Shown here: in pieces, positions 8,334 through 15,722 of the stretch | Numbering within the stretch: position 1 is the first letter of the stretch | Layout of the letters: the number at the start of each line of letters is the position of its first letter | Origin: Burkholderia sp. 4M9327F10 | Lineage (GTDB): Bacteria; Pseudomonadota; Gammaproteobacteria; Burkholderiales; Burkholderiaceae | Assembly (NCBI RefSeq): GCF_005503145.1 | Contig: NZ_SCNV01000078.1 | Location: 1 to 32,904, forward strand | DNA: 32,904 nt | Reading direction: 5' to 3' | Translations under genes and position numbers: made by a program | The notes under the pieces: model-generated | Told to the model about the DNA's origin: nothing | Databases searched by the model: none | What the model saw: only the letters and a program-made list of their open reading frames with translations

Positions 8334-9062
8334 ATGGCCGAATGTATTTTTCTTGCCGGTGCAACCGGCGCAATCGGGCGCCGCCTGGCGCCTTTATACG
8401 TAGCGGCGGGCTGGCGCGTGGTCGGCACGACGCGCTCGGCGCAGAAGGCGGCGTTGCTGCGTGAGCTAGGCGTGGAACCGCTGGTGCTCGACATGTTCGA
8501 TGCCGCCGCGTTGCACGACGCGCTCGCCGCGGCGCGGCCGCAAGTGGTCGTGCATCAGTTGACCGATCTGCCGGCTGGCCTCGATCCTGCCCGCATGGCC
8601 GAGGCGACGGGGCGCAATGCGCGGATTCGCGACGAAGGAACGCGTAACCTGGTGGCAGCCGCGCTCGCCGCGGGCGCGCGCCGCATGATTGCGCAAAGCA
8701 TTGGTTTCGCCTACGCGGAGGGTCCGTTGCCGCATGACGAGGAGGCGCCGCTCGACAGCGATTTCGACGGGCCGCGCGGTGTCACCCTGCGCGGCGTGGC
8801 GAGCCTCGAGCGTCAGGTGCTGCAGGCGCCGCTGGAGGGCATCGTGTTGCGCTACGGGCGCCTCTACGGCCCGGGTACCGGTTTCGACACGGCTTCGGGA
8901 GCGGCCCCGCTGCACGTCGACGCTGCGGCGCACGCCGCCGAGCTGGCGCTGACGCGTGGCGCGCCGGGCATCTACAACATCGCCGAAGCCGACGGCACGC
9001 TCGACTGTGCCAAGGCGCAGCGTGCGCTGGGCTGGAGCGCCGACTGGAGGATCGCGCCATGA
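8334..9062 (+). CDS. NAD(P)-dependent epimerase/dehydratase-like SDR protein
   Basis: A 242-residue protein of the extended short-chain dehydrogenase type. The N-terminal Rossmann glycine motif is clear (LAGATGAIGRRLAPLY, residues 7-22). Further family features are QVVVHQLTDLP, an RMIAQSIGFAY strand and VLRYGRLYGPGTGFD. The canonical catalytic Tyr-x3-Lys is not obvious, and the C-terminal substrate domain is short, so this may be an atypical member; the substrate is unknown. A strong ribosome-binding site AAGGAGAG (8319-8326) precedes the ATG. The stop codon overlaps the next gene's start (ATGA at 9059-9062), so the two are translationally coupled. Confidence 0.85.
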   Translation: MAECIFLAGATGAIGRRLAPLYVAAGWRVVGTTRSAQKAALLRELGVEPLVLDMFDAAALHDALAAARPQVVVHQLTDLPAGLDPARMAEATGRNARIRDEGTRNLVAAALAAGARRMIAQSIGFAYAEGPLPHDEEAPLDSDFDGPRGVTLRGVASLERQVLQAPLEGIVLRYGRLYGPGTGFDTASGAAPLHVDAAAHAAELALTRGAPGIYNIAEADGTLDCAKAQRALGWSADWRIAP

Positions 9063-9514
9063 ATGCCGAACCGGAACAACTGGAGGCCGGACTGGAGATC
9101 CGCTATGTGGACGACGCCGGGCAGGCCGCGGCCTGCTACGCGCTGATGCACGAATTGCGGCCGCACCTCGCCTCCAGCGCGGAATTCGTCGAACGCTGGC
9201 AGCGTCAGGTGGCGCTCGGCTATCGTCTGATGGCGTTGTGGCGCGGCACGAAGCCGGTGGCGCTGGCGGGTTTCCGGGTGCAGGACAATCTGGTCCACGG
9301 TCCGCATTTCTACGTGGACGATCTCGTCACCGAGGCTGCCTCGCGTAGCGCCGGCTACGGGCAGTTGCTGATGGAGCGGCTCAAGGCTGAAGGGCGTGCG
9401 CTCGGCTGCGCGAAGCTCGTGCTGGATACACCGCTCACCAATACGCTTGGGCACCGCTTTTACTATCGCCAGGGTTTGCTCGCCAGCGCCTTGCGATTCA
9501 ATACTCCGCTTTAA
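9059..9514 (+). CDS. GNAT-family N-acetyltransferase
   Basis: A 151-residue acetyl-CoA-dependent N-acyltransferase of the GNAT fold. Strand beta4 and the acetyl-CoA pyrophosphate loop are visible (FYVDDLVTEAASRSAGYGQLLMERLKAE), with R-x-x-G-x-G represented by RSAGYG. The late strand and helix KLVLDTPLTNTLGHRFYYRQGL carries the common 'N..GhrFYyr.Gf' ending. The substrate amine cannot be predicted. It overlaps the SDR gene by four bases and is followed 14 bp later by the azoreductase gene, so all three form one operon. Confidence 0.88.
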   Translation: MNAEPEQLEAGLEIRYVDDAGQAAACYALMHELRPHLASSAEFVERWQRQVALGYRLMALWRGTKPVALAGFRVQDNLVHGPHFYVDDLVTEAASRSAGYGQLLMERLKAEGRALGCAKLVLDTPLTNTLGHRFYYRQGLLASALRFNTPL

Positions 9515-9528
9515 AAGGAATCGGCTAC

Positions 9529-10206
9529 ATGAGTGTTCTTCTGCATATCAGCGTGAGTGCGCGCGGCGAGGCATCGCACAGCCGCAGGGTTGGACGGCAA
9601 CTGATCGCCGAGCTTCAACGGGCGCACGACGGTCCGCTGCGCGTCACCGAGCGCGACCTCGCGGCCCTGCCGCCGGCCTATCCGGACCGTTCGTTTGTCG
9701 AGGCCGCGCTGATGCCGCCGGCGCAGCGCGGCGCCGCGCAAGCGGAGGCGCTGGCGTTCTCGGAGGCGTTGATTGCCGAGCTGGAAGGCGCCGACGCCCT
9801 GGTGATCGATACGCCCATGCACAATTTCACGGTGCCGGCGGCGCTCAAGGCGTGGATCGATCAGGTGGTGCGGATCGGCCGGACCTTCGTCAGCACGCGG
9901 GAAGGGAAGGTGGGGCTGTTGCAGGACCGGCCGGTGTTTCTGGTGATCGCTTGCGGCGGCGCCGTACCGGAACCGGCAACCCCCACTGGGCAGATCGACT
10001 TTCTCACGCCATACCTGCGCTACGTGCTGGAAACCATCGGACTGCGAAGCATTTCCGTCTTGCGGATGACGAGCCTCGCGCGCGGCGACGCAGAGATTGC
10101 TCAGGCCGACGCCCATGCGGCGGAGTGGATTGCGGCAGTGGCAGCCGGCTGGCGCGATGCACGCAGAGCACAGCCAACGCAGAAGGTGGCCGGACCCGCG
10201 CTTTGA
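9529..10206 (+). CDS. azoR: FMN-dependent NADH-azoreductase / quinone reductase (AzoR-like)
   Basis: A 225-residue flavodoxin-like oxidoreductase that would reduce azo compounds and quinones using NAD(P)H and bound FMN. Diagnostic segments are the N-terminal LLHISVSARGEASHSR (phosphate-binding loop of AzoR), the flavin loop TPMHNFTVPAALKAWIDQVVRIGRTF (close to the family's 'PMYNFxxPxxLKxWID' signature), and the later VIACGG. The length is near the usual ~200. AAAAGGA (9513-9519) precedes the ATG. As the third gene behind the palindromic promoter at 8221-8250, it is probably induced with the SDR and GNAT genes, perhaps by electrophile or quinone stress, which is inferred from the family. Confidence 0.88.
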   Translation: MSVLLHISVSARGEASHSRRVGRQLIAELQRAHDGPLRVTERDLAALPPAYPDRSFVEAALMPPAQRGAAQAEALAFSEALIAELEGADALVIDTPMHNFTVPAALKAWIDQVVRIGRTFVSTREGKVGLLQDRPVFLVIACGGAVPEPATPTGQIDFLTPYLRYVLETIGLRSISVLRMTSLARGDAEIAQADAHAAEWIAAVAAGWRDARRAQPTQKVAGPAL

Positions 10207-10319
10207 GTGCGCCACGCATACTGAATGAACCGGATCAAAGCAGGACAAAATCCGCATCGGAAAATCTGACATCCTCACCGGTCCGGTTTCTGCAAATTAT
10301 GCCGCTTTATGCGCCTGAT

Positions 10320-10436
10320 CTAAATGAGGCCGCCTGCTCAGCCAGCCTGAATGTCAAAAGACACCGTGAATCCAACAAATACTATACATGGCGGGTCGCC
10401 CTCATTTAGAATCCGCTCAGCCGTGAATATGAGCGG
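10320..10436 (+). ncRNA. Possible structured RNA element (two nested or adjacent stem-loops)
   Basis: A perfect 10-bp inverted repeat (CTAAATGAGG at 10320-10329, CCTCATTTAG at 10400-10409) encloses 70 nt. It is followed four bases later by a second perfect 7-bp stem (CCGCTCA 10413-10419, loop of 10, TGAGCGG 10430-10436). Two exact dyads so close together in a non-coding spacer suggest a folded RNA or a DNA regulatory element. No promoter or terminator run was identified, so transcription is unproven and the strand is arbitrary. Confidence 0.3.
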
Positions 10437-10489
10437 AACATAATGCTTATGCAATTCACATGAATTTGACATTGCGGGCGTTTCCGGCG

Positions 10490-10517
10490 TTTAGTTACGT
10501 TGTTTAGTTACGCTGTT
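10490..10517 (+). repeat. 13-bp tandem duplication
   Basis: TTTAGTTACG followed by YTG occurs at 10490-10502 and 10503-10515. The two copies differ only by T/C at one position. It is a short tandem duplication in the spacer upstream of the lipoprotein gene. Confidence 0.7.
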
Positions 10518-10816
10518 GTGAAAGCTCCATTGTTCAGTTCCACATAAAACGATATCTGGCCATCACGCGGACAGGCAAGCCCCGTCTGCGGCATGGCCAT
10601 TTTGTCGTTGATCTGGAGCGCGTGGCCATCTGCGCGATTGATTAGTCACACGCGGTATGAATCGCTCAGGATTTGCATGCTGCCGGCGGCTTCGGGAAAT
10701 CCGCGCAAGTGCGCTGTGGATGCGATTTTCATCTGCATATTCGCTTGTCATTGCGGGTGTGGCGGCGTGCCGTATGTGATTCGATTATTTCATTGAGTTT
10801 TACACAAGGAGCAGCG

Positions 10817-12007
10817 ATGGGTTGGCGTGATCGTTTTAATCATCTTGAAGCCCAGCGGCAATCCGCTTTGCCGGGCTTGCGTCAGTTGGCTGTCGCGGTG
10901 GCGGCGTGCGTCGTGCTGGGTGCGTGCGGCACGTCCAACGATGCCGCCAACGACGCCGCAGCGAAAGCCGCGGCCGCCCCGGTTGGCGAACTGGCGAAGG
11001 GCACCGTGATCGCGGTCGGCAACGCGCCCGAGGGCCTCGACATCAGCGCCGACAGCAAGTGGCTCTATGCGACCAGCAACGGCGACAACACGCTGGCGGT
11101 GGTGGATCTGGCGAACCGCAACGTGAGCAAAACGATCGACGGCCATGCGCCGATCAAGACTTCGGACGACTGCCCCGACAACTTCTGCCGCGGTGTCGGC
11201 GCGGTTGGCGTGGCCGTGGACGCAAACGGCCGCCGTGCCTATGTGAGCTCGCTGCGTCCCGATGCGCTGGCGTTTGTGGATCTGGACAAAGGCCGCATCG
11301 TGCGCACGGTGCGGGCACAGCGCTTCCCGCAAAATGTGCTGCTGTCGCCGGATGGCCGTCGCGCCTATGTGATGAACGTCGTCTCGAACACGGTGTCGGT
11401 GTTCGAGACTGCCAACGGCCGTGCATTGGGACGCTTTACCCTGAAGGGCGGCGATGCGCATGACCAGCCGTTCGGGCGTCCGGTCGGCATGGTCCTGTCG
11501 CCGGACGGTAAGCGGCTGTTCGTGACGAACGGTGTGGCGGGTACGGTCGAAGTATTCAATACGCTGAATCGCAGGGTGCTCGGCAGCATCGACGCACCGG
11601 GCGCGCTCGATGTCCAGCTCGACCCGCACAGCGGCAATCTGCTGGTGCTCGCGCGCGACGGCATTGTCGAATATGACGCGCAAACGCTCAAGCCTGCCAA
11701 TACGCTGCATTTCTGCGGCACGCCGAGCGCTTACCATTTCGTGTTGAGCCCGGATGGCAGCACGCTGGCCATCTCGTTGTCGCAGGACGGTACGGTGGCG
11801 ACGGTCGCGCGTGACAGCGGCAAGGTGAGTGGCGGCTACGCAGCGGGCGATAACCCGCAGGCACTGCGCTATACGCCGGACGGCGCCACGCTTGCGGTCG
11901 TCTCGAACGGCGGCGTGGTGCTGTTCGACACATCGGATCACAGTGGCGCGCGTGCCTATGTGGCCAAGAGCGGCGAGCTGTTCTGCCCGGCTCCGCAGGC
12001 AAGCTGA
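10817..12007 (+). CDS. YncE-like beta-propeller lipoprotein
   Basis: A 396-residue exported protein. The leader is long (about 36 residues) and ends with a lipobox VLGAC, so Cys37 would be lipidated. The mature protein is built of repeated ~45-residue blades with the pattern 'SPDGrrlYVtN...tvsVfd...grv' typical of YVTN/YncE propellers, for example LSPDGRRAYVMNVVSNTVSVFE and LSPDGKRLFVTNGVAGTVEVFN. Two cysteine pairs could form disulfides in the periplasm (DDCPDNFC, and later Cys residues near HFCGTPS and LFCPAP). Members of this family are often of unknown role; some accompany PQQ- or metal-linked oxidations. No partner gene is adjacent. The start at 10817 is supported by AAGGAG. Confidence 0.82.
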   Translation: MGWRDRFNHLEAQRQSALPGLRQLAVAVAACVVLGACGTSNDAANDAAAKAAAAPVGELAKGTVIAVGNAPEGLDISADSKWLYATSNGDNTLAVVDLANRNVSKTIDGHAPIKTSDDCPDNFCRGVGAVGVAVDANGRRAYVSSLRPDALAFVDLDKGRIVRTVRAQRFPQNVLLSPDGRRAYVMNVVSNTVSVFETANGRALGRFTLKGGDAHDQPFGRPVGMVLSPDGKRLFVTNGVAGTVEVFNTLNRRVLGSIDAPGALDVQLDPHSGNLLVLARDGIVEYDAQTLKPANTLHFCGTPSAYHFVLSPDGSTLAISLSQDGTVATVARDSGKVSGGYAAGDNPQALRYTPDGATLAVVSNGGVVLFDTSDHSGARAYVAKSGELFCPAPQAS

Positions 12008-12024
12008 GCGTCGTAGCGCGTGAA

Positions 12025-12079
12025 TCGCAGGTGCGTCGCAGGTGCTTCGCATTTACGTCGCATTTACGTCATAAGTGCG
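12025..12079 (+). repeat. 11-bp degenerate tandem repeat, five units
   Basis: Five consecutive 11-bp units lie between two convergent genes: TCGCAGGTGCG, TCGCAGGTGCT, TCGCATTTACG, TCGCATTTACG and TCATAAGTGCG, starting at 12025, 12036, 12047, 12058 and 12069. The array fills most of the 86-bp spacer and starts 18 bp after the lipoprotein stop codon. Confidence 0.75.
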
Positions 12080-12093
12080 CCGTGAGCGATCCG

Positions 12094-13995
12094 TTACAGG
12101 GTCGCTCCGGCGCTTCCACTCCCGAGTGCCGGGGCGGGCTTGAGTTCAGCTTCTAGTCGGACTTGCGCGGGCCACACCGAGACGCCCGCCGCCGCGATCG
12201 CAAAGCGATGCTGGCTGCCCTGGCGCAAACGCGTATCCTCGCTGGCGAGATCGAAGTGCGCGCCGGCTATCTCGACGCGAATATAACGCTCGCCACGGCG
12301 CAGCTCGATGGCGTCGACCGTGCCCAGGTACGGGCCGTCGGGCGCCGCCACCAGCGCATGCGAGGATACCCGCCACATCACCGGCTGGCCCGCTGCGATC
12401 GCGATTGAACCGGTAGCCGTCTTCACCCGCAGACCGGCGCCGATTTCAAGCAGACCCTCCTCGCGCATCACCCCTTCGCCCACGTTGTGCAGACCGAGCA
12501 ATTCGGCGACGCGCATCGTCGCGGGCTGCTCGTAGACGGTGTCGATCGCCCCGGCCTGCAGCACGCGTCCCTGTTCGATGACCAGCACTTCGTCGGCCAG
12601 CAGCGCGGCTTCGTCGGGATCGTGCGTCACGATGACCGTCACCGCGGCAATCTCGCGCTGCAAGCCCCGCAGCGACTGCTGCAAACGCCGGCGGCGCGGC
12701 GTGTCGAGCGCAGCGAACGGTTCGTCGAACAGCAGAAGCTGGCTGTGGCGCGTGAGCGCCCGCGCGAGTGCGACCCGCTGGCGCTGACCGAACGACAGTT
12801 GATGCGGCAGGCGCCCAACCAGCGCCGCGAGTCCCAGGTGTTCGAGCCAGTAACGTGCGCTGGCGGCGTCCGCATCGACCGGGAAGGCCAGTTGCTGGGC
12901 CACGGTCATATGCGGGAACAGGCCGTAGTCCTGCGGCATGTAACCGATCTGGCGGCGCTCGGGCGGCAAGGCGTCCAGATCCGCCGTGCCGAGGCGCACC
13001 GTGCCGTGCTCGTTACGCTCCAGCCCCGCAATCAGCTTGAGCGCCAGCGACTTGCCGGAACCGGATGGGCCGATGATCGCGAGGCGCCGCGTGGCCGGCG
13101 CCCAGGCAATGTCGAGATCGAATGCGCCGAGATGGCGGGTCAGGTGGAACGTGAGGCGCAGCGGTTCGCTCTGAACCGCTGCGGCCGCGCCGGCGGGCGG
13201 CTCGGCCGCGTCCTCGCCATTCTCCAGTGGTGCGGCTGCGCCGGTGAGGCGGCGGCTATAGATCGACAGCGCGGCGCACACAATCGCGATGCTGAGCGTG
13301 GGCAGCAGCAGCGGCATCATGGCCGGCAGTCCCTGGCCGCCGAACACGACATAGGTGTAGACCGGCAGCGAGTAGGGGTGATAGGCCACCATCACCGTCG
13401 CGCCGAATTCGCCGAACGCGCGCAGCCAGGCGAGCGCAAGCCCGGCGCGGATTGCCGGCCAGGCGACCGGCAGCGTAACGCGAAAGAAACGGCTGCCGGC
13501 GTGATGGCCGAGCGTGGCGGCGACGTCGTCGAACACCGGATCGACGGCGGCAAACGCGGATTTGGCCGCGATAATCAGAAAGGGCGCGGCGACAAACGTC
13601 TCGGCCAGCACAATGCCGGCGAACGAATCGGTCAAGGCGCCGCCAGTCAGCCCGCCTACCCAGCTATACGGTCCGAGCAGAAACAGCAGCAGCACGCCAC
13701 TGGTGAGCGGCGGCAGCGCAAGCGGCAACTGCACGATAAAACCGAGCAGGGCGACCTTGCGCGAATTGGAGCGGGCCAGAAAATAGCCGAGCGGCACGCC
13801 GCCAATCAGGATGACGAGCGCGGCGACGCTCGCGCTGGCGGCGGACACGGCCACCGCCGACCACGTAGCGTGCCAGTCGACATTGGCCCAGTCGGCCGCG
13901 CCGAGTTGCGGCACGCTGGCAATGAACGGCGCGCACAGATACGCGGCCAGCAGCGCGGCCAACCAGAAAAGCGGCCGGGCCGCGATACGCTTCAT
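12094..13995 (-). CDS. Fused molybdate/tungstate ABC transporter permease-ATPase (ModB-ModC)
   Basis: A 633-residue single-chain transporter core. Residues 1-250 are a ModB/WtpB-type permease with about five to six helices and the EAA coupling loop (ATLGHHAGSRFFRVTLPVAWPAI, about 159-182). A Pro/Ala/Glu linker (251-277) follows, then the ModC-type ATPase with Walker A GPSGSGKS (309-316), signature LSFGQ (400-404), Walker B LLLFDEP (420-426) and the switch His458. Residues ~505-610 form a TOBE-like domain that in ModC proteins binds oxyanion or regulates transport. These are normally two separate genes; here they are one frame with no internal stop. The signature carries Phe in place of the first Gly of LSGGQ. 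It lies four bases downstream of the binding-protein gene, so the two form an operon under the ModE-like boxes at 14890-15040. Confidence 0.93.
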   Translation of the reverse strand: MKRIAARPLFWLAALLAAYLCAPFIASVPQLGAADWANVDWHATWSAVAVSAASASVAALVILIGGVPLGYFLARSNSRKVALLGFIVQLPLALPPLTSGVLLLFLLGPYSWVGGLTGGALTDSFAGIVLAETFVAAPFLIIAAKSAFAAVDPVFDDVAATLGHHAGSRFFRVTLPVAWPAIRAGLALAWLRAFGEFGATVMVAYHPYSLPVYTYVVFGGQGLPAMMPLLLPTLSIAIVCAALSIYSRRLTGAAAPLENGEDAAEPPAGAAAAVQSEPLRLTFHLTRHLGAFDLDIAWAPATRRLAIIGPSGSGKSLALKLIAGLERNEHGTVRLGTADLDALPPERRQIGYMPQDYGLFPHMTVAQQLAFPVDADAASARYWLEHLGLAALVGRLPHQLSFGQRQRVALARALTRHSQLLLFDEPFAALDTPRRRRLQQSLRGLQREIAAVTVIVTHDPDEAALLADEVLVIEQGRVLQAGAIDTVYEQPATMRVAELLGLHNVGEGVMREEGLLEIGAGLRVKTATGSIAIAAGQPVMWRVSSHALVAAPDGPYLGTVDAIELRRGERYIRVEIAGAHFDLASEDTRLRQGSQHRFAIAAAGVSVWPAQVRLEAELKPAPALGSGSAGATL

Positions 13996-13999
13996 CGGC

Positions 14000-14875
14000 T
14001 TACTGCGCTGCGTCGATCACCGCCTGCACCGACGGCGGAACCGCCTGGCCGTTGCCGGTGATAGCCGGCTTGATCACGTCGACACCATGCTGCTTGAGCA
14101 GCGCGCGGCCTTCCGCGCTCAGCAGGAAGTCCACGAAGCGCGCTGCGCCGGTGCTATTCGGTGCGTCGTTCAGGATGGTCAGCGTGTAGCTGGCCTTGGC
14201 CTGCAATTCCGGCGCGGGCTGCAGCGCCGGAATCTTCAGATCGGAGGTCTCGGTGGAGTAGAAGAAACCGGCGTCCAGTTGGCCCGATTGCAGCCGGCCG
14301 ACCAGCGTTTCCTCAGGCAGCACCTGCTCGGGATTCTCCGCCGCCCCCAGCGTTTTCTCGACGAGATCCGGCTGGTGGTAGAGCTCGGCCGCCTTGGTCA
14401 TCATCTCGACCGTGAACGCACCCTTCGGATCGAGCTTGGGATCCGTGCGGCCAATGCGGATGCCCGGCTCCTGCAGCACCTGGTCCCAGCGCTTCGTCTT
14501 GAAGTCGGCGGCGAATTTGCTCTTCGGGTTGTAGCCGATCATCAGCGGCGACTCGGCGAAGTTGACATACCAGCTCACGTGATCGCCGTTGTCTGCGCCC
14601 ATCAGGCTCTGGTTGACCTTGGGACTCGCGCTGATGAATACATCGCCGCGGCGCAGCTTGCCTTTGATTTCGTTGGCGATCTTGTTCGAACCCGCCGCAT
14701 AGCCACGGAACTGCAGGCCGGTGGCCTTCTCGAAGGCGGGGCCGACGCTGCGCTCCATCAGGTTGACCAGCGACCCGGCGTAGAGCACGTTCACGGTGCT
14801 GTCCTGGGCGTGGCTCGGGGTGGCGGCCACCATGCCGGCGACCACTGTGAGAGATGCAAGCAGCTTGCGAATCAT
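14000..14875 (-). CDS. WtpA/ModA-type molybdate/tungstate-binding periplasmic protein
   Basis: A 291-residue solute-binding protein. Residues 1-23 are a signal peptide with cleavage after SHA. The mature start VNVLYAGSLVNLMERSVGPAFEKATGL matches the 'LyAGSL' opening of the WtpA-type oxyanion binders found in archaea and many proteobacteria, rather than classical E. coli ModA. Later segments RGDVFISASPKVNQSLMG, IGRTDPKLDPKGAFTVEMM and LDAGFFYSTETSDLKIPALQ fit the same group and contain candidate Asp/Glu/Ser ligands. It would hand molybdate or tungstate to the fused permease-ATPase four bases downstream. Whether Mo or W is preferred cannot be told from sequence. A ModE-like box lies 15 bp upstream of the start. 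Confidence 0.9.
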   Translation of the reverse strand: MIRKLLASLTVVAGMVAATPSHAQDSTVNVLYAGSLVNLMERSVGPAFEKATGLQFRGYAAGSNKIANEIKGKLRRGDVFISASPKVNQSLMGADNGDHVSWYVNFAESPLMIGYNPKSKFAADFKTKRWDQVLQEPGIRIGRTDPKLDPKGAFTVEMMTKAAELYHQPDLVEKTLGAAENPEQVLPEETLVGRLQSGQLDAGFFYSTETSDLKIPALQPAPELQAKASYTLTILNDAPNSTGAARFVDFLLSAEGRALLKQHGVDVIKPAITGNGQAVPPSVQAVIDAAQ

Positions 14876-14889
14876 GCCGTTTCCCGTAG

Positions 14890-14913
14890 CGTTATAAAGA
14901 CCGATATATTACG
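14890..14913. promoter_or_regulatory. ModE-like operator 1 (upstream of the binding-protein gene)
   Basis: CGTTATAA, eight bases, ATATTACG form a 24-bp site with the same 8-8-8 geometry as the E. coli modA operator (half-site CGTTATAT). Each half matches that half-site at 7 of 8 positions. It lies 15-38 bp upstream of the binding-protein ATG (minus strand), a suitable place for repression by molybdate-responsive ModE. Confidence 0.65.
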
Positions 14914-14951
14914 ACGCGATCGTGCGCCGTGGGTCGATTCGACCGGCTCGC

Positions 14952-14975
14952 AGGTATAGATCAGGCCATATACCG
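14952..14975. promoter_or_regulatory. ModE-like operator 2 (middle of the divergent promoter)
   Basis: AGGTATAG, eight bases, ATATACCG keep the 8-8-8 layout. One half (CGGTATAT on the other strand) matches CGTTATAT at 7 of 8 positions and the other at 5 of 8. It contains the perfect dyad GGTATA/TATACC (14953-14958 and 14969-14974). It is weaker than sites 1 and 3. Confidence 0.45.
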
Positions 14976-15016
14976 CGTATGCCGTGCGGCCTCTTGCCGC
15001 GCGGGCCGGGGAGGTT

Positions 15017-15040
15017 CGTAATATATGCGAGAATACATCG
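15017..15040. promoter_or_regulatory. ModE-like operator 3 (upstream of the oxidoreductase-like gene)
   Basis: CGTAATAT, eight bases, ATACATCG have the 8-8-8 layout; the halves match CGTTATAT at 7 and 6 of 8 positions. Its first half is the mirror image of the second half of site 1. It lies 90 bp before the ATG at 15130 and would control the plus-strand genes. Confidence 0.55.
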
Positions 15041-15129
15041 CGGCATGATGCGTGAGTGGATGCATGAGCCGCACGACGCGGACACGTCTGGTGCCGCGGG
15101 CCGTATTCGTTGCCGGAGGATCTGCCAGC

Positions 15130-15627
15130 ATGGACTCGATGAAGCTGGGCGCAGCGCTCGCGCCCGAGGCGGCGCTCGCCGGCGATTTCGTCCTGAGCGG
15201 CCATGTGCTGCGGCCGCTGTCGTTATCGCTGGAGCAGCTCAGAGCCTACGAAAGCGTGCTGGCCGCGCCGTTCGACCTGCGCTGCTTTACGACCAACCGC
15301 TATATTCGCCGCGTCGGCCGCTATCGGGGCGCGCGTCTGACCGATCTCATCGCCGAGGCCGGTTTGCGTAACGATGCAGCAGGCGATTTCAAACGGATGG
15401 TGTTTGTGGCGGCGGCCAAGGATGGCTATGCGGTAACGTTTTCGTGGCACGAGCTATTCAACACGCCGGTGGGTGAAAACGCGCTGATTGTCTACGAATG
15501 CGATGGCGAGCCCCTGAGCGCGGAAGACGGGGCGCCTGTCCTGTTTTCTGGCGCCGACATCATGGCGGCGCCGCGCCACGTCAAACGGCTGGCGCGGATC
15601 GACGTGCAGGTGTTGCGGCCGCTGTAA
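15130..15627 (+). CDS. Molybdopterin-binding oxidoreductase-fold protein (sulfite-oxidase domain only)
   Basis: A 165-residue protein consisting essentially of one SUOX/Oxidored_molyb-type domain. Recognisable pieces are FVLSGHVLRPLSLSLEQL, the strand FDLRCFTTNRYIRRVGRYRGARLTDLIAEAG with Cys52 where the family places its Mo-ligand cysteine, and the ending VLFSGADIMAAPRHVKRLARIDV. Known members bind Mo-pterin, but this stand-alone version is short and its reaction is unknown. There is no twin-arginine leader. The frame extends upstream to an ATG at 15064, but GGAGGA (15115-15120) favours the ATG at 15130. It is the first plus-strand gene behind ModE-like boxes and is followed by the NifQ-like and ModE genes. 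Confidence 0.78.
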   Translation: MDSMKLGAALAPEAALAGDFVLSGHVLRPLSLSLEQLRAYESVLAAPFDLRCFTTNRYIRRVGRYRGARLTDLIAEAGLRNDAAGDFKRMVFVAAAKDGYAVTFSWHELFNTPVGENALIVYECDGEPLSAEDGAPVLFSGADIMAAPRHVKRLARIDVQVLRPL

Positions 15628-15722
15628 TGGGCCCCGGAGCGGTGCGCAGGACGCGCGCGGTTCACGACGTTCAGGTGGTTTTTGGCTGCGCGGTCGAGCA
15701 TTAGCCGGGCGGCCGTCGTACC

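Larger units (their letters stand above)
10207..10816. other. Structured 0.6-kb spacer
   Basis: No convincing gene lies in these 610 bp; a 67-codon open frame at 10593-10796 lacks a ribosome-binding site and any recognisable motif. The spacer has several inverted repeats: AACCGGA/TCCGGTT (10228-10234 and 10282-10288), CTAAATGAGG/CCTCATTTAG (10320-10329 and 10400-10409) and CCGCTCA/TGAGCGG (10413-10419 and 10430-10436). A 13-bp tandem duplication containing TTTAGTTACG sits at 10490-10512. The last ~60 bp before 10817 must hold the lipoprotein gene's translation signals (AAGGAG, 10806-10811). Confidence 0.55.

Noticed and set aside
10593..10796. A 67-codon open frame before the lipoprotein gene
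   Set aside because: No ribosome-binding site or motif, and Cys/His-rich composition without pattern; not supported as a gene.
12265..12288. A fifth ModE-like half-site (ATATAACG at 12281-12288)
   Set aside because: It lies inside the modBC coding region, its partner half matches at only 5 of 8 positions, and the bases encode conserved-looking residues; probably chance.
12487..14061. A 524-codon open frame on the plus strand over modBC
   Set aside because: It is antisense to the well-supported ModB-ModC fusion and has Arg/Gln/Gly-biased composition without motifs.
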